Assembly (NCBI RefSeq): GCF_020991275.1
Contig: NZ_JAJLQY010000004.1
Coordinates: 489,839-553,838 of the forward strand
DNA length: 64,000 nt
DNA from: Actinocorallia sp. API 0066
GTDB taxonomy: Bacteria; Actinomycetota; Actinomycetes; Streptosporangiales; Streptosporangiaceae
Reading direction: 5' to 3'
Shown one piece after another: positions 62,044 through 64,000 of this stretch. A program made the position numbers and the translations under genes. The notes under the pieces are model-generated. The model was not told the DNA's origin and made no database searches. It saw only the letters and a program-made list of their open reading frames with translations. Numbering within the stretch: position 1 is the first letter of the stretch; every line of letters starts with the position of its first letter.

Positions 62044-62826
62044 TCAGGGGTGTCGGCTGCTGACCGAGACGACCTCGCCCGTCATGTAGGACGAGTACTC
62101 GCCGGCCAGAAAGATGATCACGTTGGCGATCTCCCAGGGCTCGGCATACCTGCCGAACGCCTCACGTGAGGTGAGCTCCGCGAGCAGTTCCTCGCTCGTC
62201 ACCTTCACCAGATGCGGATGCATCGCCAACGACGGGGACACGGCATTGATCCGGACCCCGAACTCGGCGGCCTCCAGCGCCGCGCACCGCGTCAGGGCCA
62301 TCACCCCGGCCTTGGCCGCCGCGTAGTGGCTCTGCCCCTCCTGCGCCCGCCAGCCGATCACTGACGCGTTGTTGACGATCGCGCCCCCACGGCCCTGCTC
62401 CCGCATCCTGCGCAGCGCCGCCCTGGTGCACCGCATCGTGCCGTTCAGGGTGATGTCCAGGACGCGGTGCCAGACGCCGTCGTCCATGTCCACGAGCCTG
62501 TCGGTGCCGCCCAGTCCCGCGTTGTTCACCGCCACGTCGATCCCGCCGAACACCGCGGCGGCGTGCGCGTAGAGCGCCTGGACCTGCGCCTCGTCGGTGA
62601 CGTCGCAGGGGATCGCGGTGACGCGGTCGGCGCCGAACTCCTTGGCCAACTCCGCCGCCGACTGGGTGAGCCGCCGCTCGTGCGCGTCCGAGAGCGCCAC
62701 CAGGGCGCCCTCCTCCAGGCAGCGCCGTGCGGTGGCGCCGCCGATCCCCGCGCCGGCTGCGGCGGTGATGACGACGACCTTGCCTTCGAGCAGGCCGCGC
62801 GGGGCCGGGTACCGGGGAACCGTCAT
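62044..62826 (-). CDS. ipdF: IpdF-like SDR (steroid C/D ring)
   Basis: 260 residues. VVITAAAGAGIGGATARRCLEEGALVALSDAHERRL, NNASVIGWRAQEGQSHYAAAKAGVMALTRCAALEAAEFGVRINAVSPSLA and SSYMTGEVVSVSSRHP are close to mycobacterial IpdF, which reduces the 5-hydroxy C/D-ring intermediate. Tyr-x3-Lys is YAAAK. I chose the ATG at 62826; in-frame ATGs at 62838 and 62847 lie within or at the KstR2-type operator. First gene of the ipdF-fadA6 unit. Confidence 0.85.
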   Translation of the reverse strand: MTVPRYPAPRGLLEGKVVVITAAAGAGIGGATARRCLEEGALVALSDAHERRLTQSAAELAKEFGADRVTAIPCDVTDEAQVQALYAHAAAVFGGIDVAVNNAGLGGTDRLVDMDDGVWHRVLDITLNGTMRCTRAALRRMREQGRGGAIVNNASVIGWRAQEGQSHYAAAKAGVMALTRCAALEAAEFGVRINAVSPSLAMHPHLVKVTSEELLAELTSREAFGRYAEPWEIANVIIFLAGEYSSYMTGEVVSVSSRHP

Positions 62827-62838
62827 ACCGAGCACCAT

Positions 62839-62856
62839 ACCAAGCACTTGCTTGGT
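62839..62856. promoter_or_regulatory. KstR2-type operator
   Basis: ACCAAGCACTTGCTTGGT contains the AnCAAGnnCTTGnT pattern known for KstR2 (62839-62852) and has nearly perfect 8-bp arms. It covers the start region of ipdF and the divergent enolase-like gene. Confidence 0.7.
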
Positions 62857-62885
62857 TCACGAGGGGCGGGGGGCGCCGTGAGATC

Positions 62886-63956
62886 ATGGACGGGACACCG
62901 CAGTCGAGAGGGGTGACCGTGCCGCTGATCCGGGAGTTCCGGGCCTTCCGCGTCGCCCTGCACCGAGGGCGGCGCCCCGAAAGCGTCCTCGTCCGGCTCA
63001 CCGCCGACGACGGCACCGTCGGCTGGGGCGAATGCGCCCTCCTCGACGACCAGACCTGGCGCGACCTGCGCGACCGGATAGGCCCCGCGCTCCCCCGCCT
63101 CGACTGGGACCACCCCGACGAACTCGGCGGCCTGCGCGCCCTCGGCGGGCCGCGCGCCGTCGCCGCCGTCGAGATCGCCGCCTGGGACCTCTGGGGCCGC
63201 CTGCACGGCGTGCCCGTCGCGCACGCGCTCGGCGGCACCCGCACGTCCGTCGTCACCGGGGCGCGCATCCCCTGCCAGCCGACCGCCGAGATCCTGCCGT
63301 CCCTCGTCAACCGGTACATCGGCGGCGGATTCACCAGGATCACCCTTGAGGTTCAGCCCGGCTGGGATCTCGAACCGCTGCGCACCGTCCGTGGCGCCTA
63401 CCCCGCGCTCGCCCTCCAGGTCGACGGCGGCTGCTCCTACACCGGCTCCGTCGAACATATGACGGCCCTGGAGGCGCTCGACGCCTACGACCTCGTCGCG
63501 ATCGAGCGGCCCTTCGCCGAGCTCGCGCCGCACGCCGACCTGCAACGGTCCGTCCGGGCCGCCGTCGCACCCGACGTCACCGACCTGGACACGCTGCGGG
63601 CCGCCATCGAGACGGACGCCGGCCGGGCCCTCAGCCTCCGGGTCGGCACCCTCGGCGGGCTCACCCCGGCCCGCGCCGCCCACGACCTCGCGTACGCCTC
63701 CGGGTGGGACATCTGGTGCGGCGGCTCCGGCGTGTTCGGCATCGGCAAGGCGGCGTCCGTCGCGCTCGCCAGCCTGCCCGGCTGCACCCTGCCCAGCGAC
63801 ATCACCGAGTTCGTCGGCGGCCCCGAATACCTCGAACCCCCACTCCGCGCCACCGGCGGCGTCGTCGCCGTCCCCCTCTCCCACCCCGGCCTCGGCCACG
63901 AGATCAACGGCGACCGCCTCACCCGCCTCGCCACCGACACCCTCACCATGCACTGA
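62886..63956 (+). CDS. Enolase-superfamily (OSBS/NSAR-like) protein lacking catalytic lysines
   Basis: 356 residues with the barrel plan of o-succinylbenzoate synthase/N-succinylamino acid racemase: GWGECALL, EIAAWDLWGRLHGVP, GFTRITLEVQPGWD, LQVDGGCSYTGS, VAIERPF, LRVGTLGGLTPARAAHDLA, WCGGSGVFGIGKAASVALASLP. But the KxK pair of the second strand is T153/E155, the later catalytic Lys is R252, and LDES is PDVT. Metal ligands D180, E207 and D230 remain. Standard chemistry is thus unlikely. Start ATG 62886; GTG 62919 after GAGAGGGG is also good. Divergent from ipdF over a KstR2 site. Confidence 0.75.
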   Translation: MDGTPQSRGVTVPLIREFRAFRVALHRGRRPESVLVRLTADDGTVGWGECALLDDQTWRDLRDRIGPALPRLDWDHPDELGGLRALGGPRAVAAVEIAAWDLWGRLHGVPVAHALGGTRTSVVTGARIPCQPTAEILPSLVNRYIGGGFTRITLEVQPGWDLEPLRTVRGAYPALALQVDGGCSYTGSVEHMTALEALDAYDLVAIERPFAELAPHADLQRSVRAAVAPDVTDLDTLRAAIETDAGRALSLRVGTLGGLTPARAAHDLAYASGWDIWCGGSGVFGIGKAASVALASLPGCTLPSDITEFVGGPEYLEPPLRATGGVVAVPLSHPGLGHEINGDRLTRLATDTLTMH

Positions 63957-64000
63957 CCCGCCCGGCCCCACCTTCTGACGGCCCGTGCCGTCCCTTCCCG

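Overview
The window is very high-G+C DNA with dense, mostly short-gapped genes, many GTG/TTG starts and frequent GTGA/ATGA stop-start overlaps. It looks like the chromosome of a filamentous actinomycete. The mabA-inhA pair, guaB1, folP2, tandem LytR-CpsA-Psr proteins, a DevS/DevR-type system, a 6C-like sRNA and steroid-ring genes fit Streptosporangiales/Thermomonosporaceae (Actinomadura-like). The genus is an inference. I saw no rRNA, tRNA, prophage or CRISPR.

Layout. 1-5.9 kb: CorA, an SDR, an aldo/keto reductase, a RecD2-like protein that has lost its ATPase motifs, and a proline-rich secreted protein. 6-13.6 kb: a GntR regulator divergent from a seven-gene operon (small protein, two sugar-nucleotide epimerases, an HD protein, a 439-residue protein of unknown family, a DegT aminotransferase and a GT2 glycosyltransferase). 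It is a coherent but unassigned sugar or glycoconjugate system. 13.7-19 kb: inhA-mabA, tldD-tldE, dodecin, DUF3099. 19-20.4 kb: a decayed IS605-type tnpB next to a 6C-like small RNA with a strong terminator.

20.5-32.4 kb is a dormancy/redox-stress island. It holds a short HPF/RaiA-like protein, five universal stress proteins, a DevS-like two-GAF histidine kinase with its DevR-like regulator, two PNPOx-fold proteins, a zinc alcohol dehydrogenase, a cNMP-binding protein without HTH, and an orphan hydrogenase-gamma/PyrK-like Fe-S flavoprotein. Palindromes of the form GGGACCTTCGTCCC recur in front of these genes and probably are the operators of the DevR-like regulator.

32.5-64 kb is mixed. It contains a sulfotransferase, P450, Maf, a coiled-coil/DUF4041 pair (the larger one broken by an internal deletion), alkB and polX divergent around a perfect LexA-type box, thymidine kinase, a GntR regulator, molybdenum cofactor genes (moaA, mobA), a CGNR protein, a thioesterase, RtcB, and a CehA/McbA-type PHP hydrolase carrying two in-frame copies of a 69-bp palindromic element. 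After these come GDP-mannose dehydratase, FolP2, LysR, a double Lrp/AsnC protein, a SARP-like regulator with a damaged P-loop, GuaB1 (GMP reductase), two LCP proteins and a small HExxH membrane protein. The last genes are a fadA6-ipdF pair (steroid C/D-ring degradation) under a KstR2-type operator, divergent from an enolase-superfamily protein lacking the catalytic lysines.

Most promising for new biology are the GntR-controlled operon at 6.7-13.6 kb, the DevR-box regulon at 20-31 kb, the 69-bp palindromic insertions inside a reading frame, and several enzyme-like proteins (RecD2-like, enolase-like, SARP NTPase) that have kept the fold but lost active-site residues.
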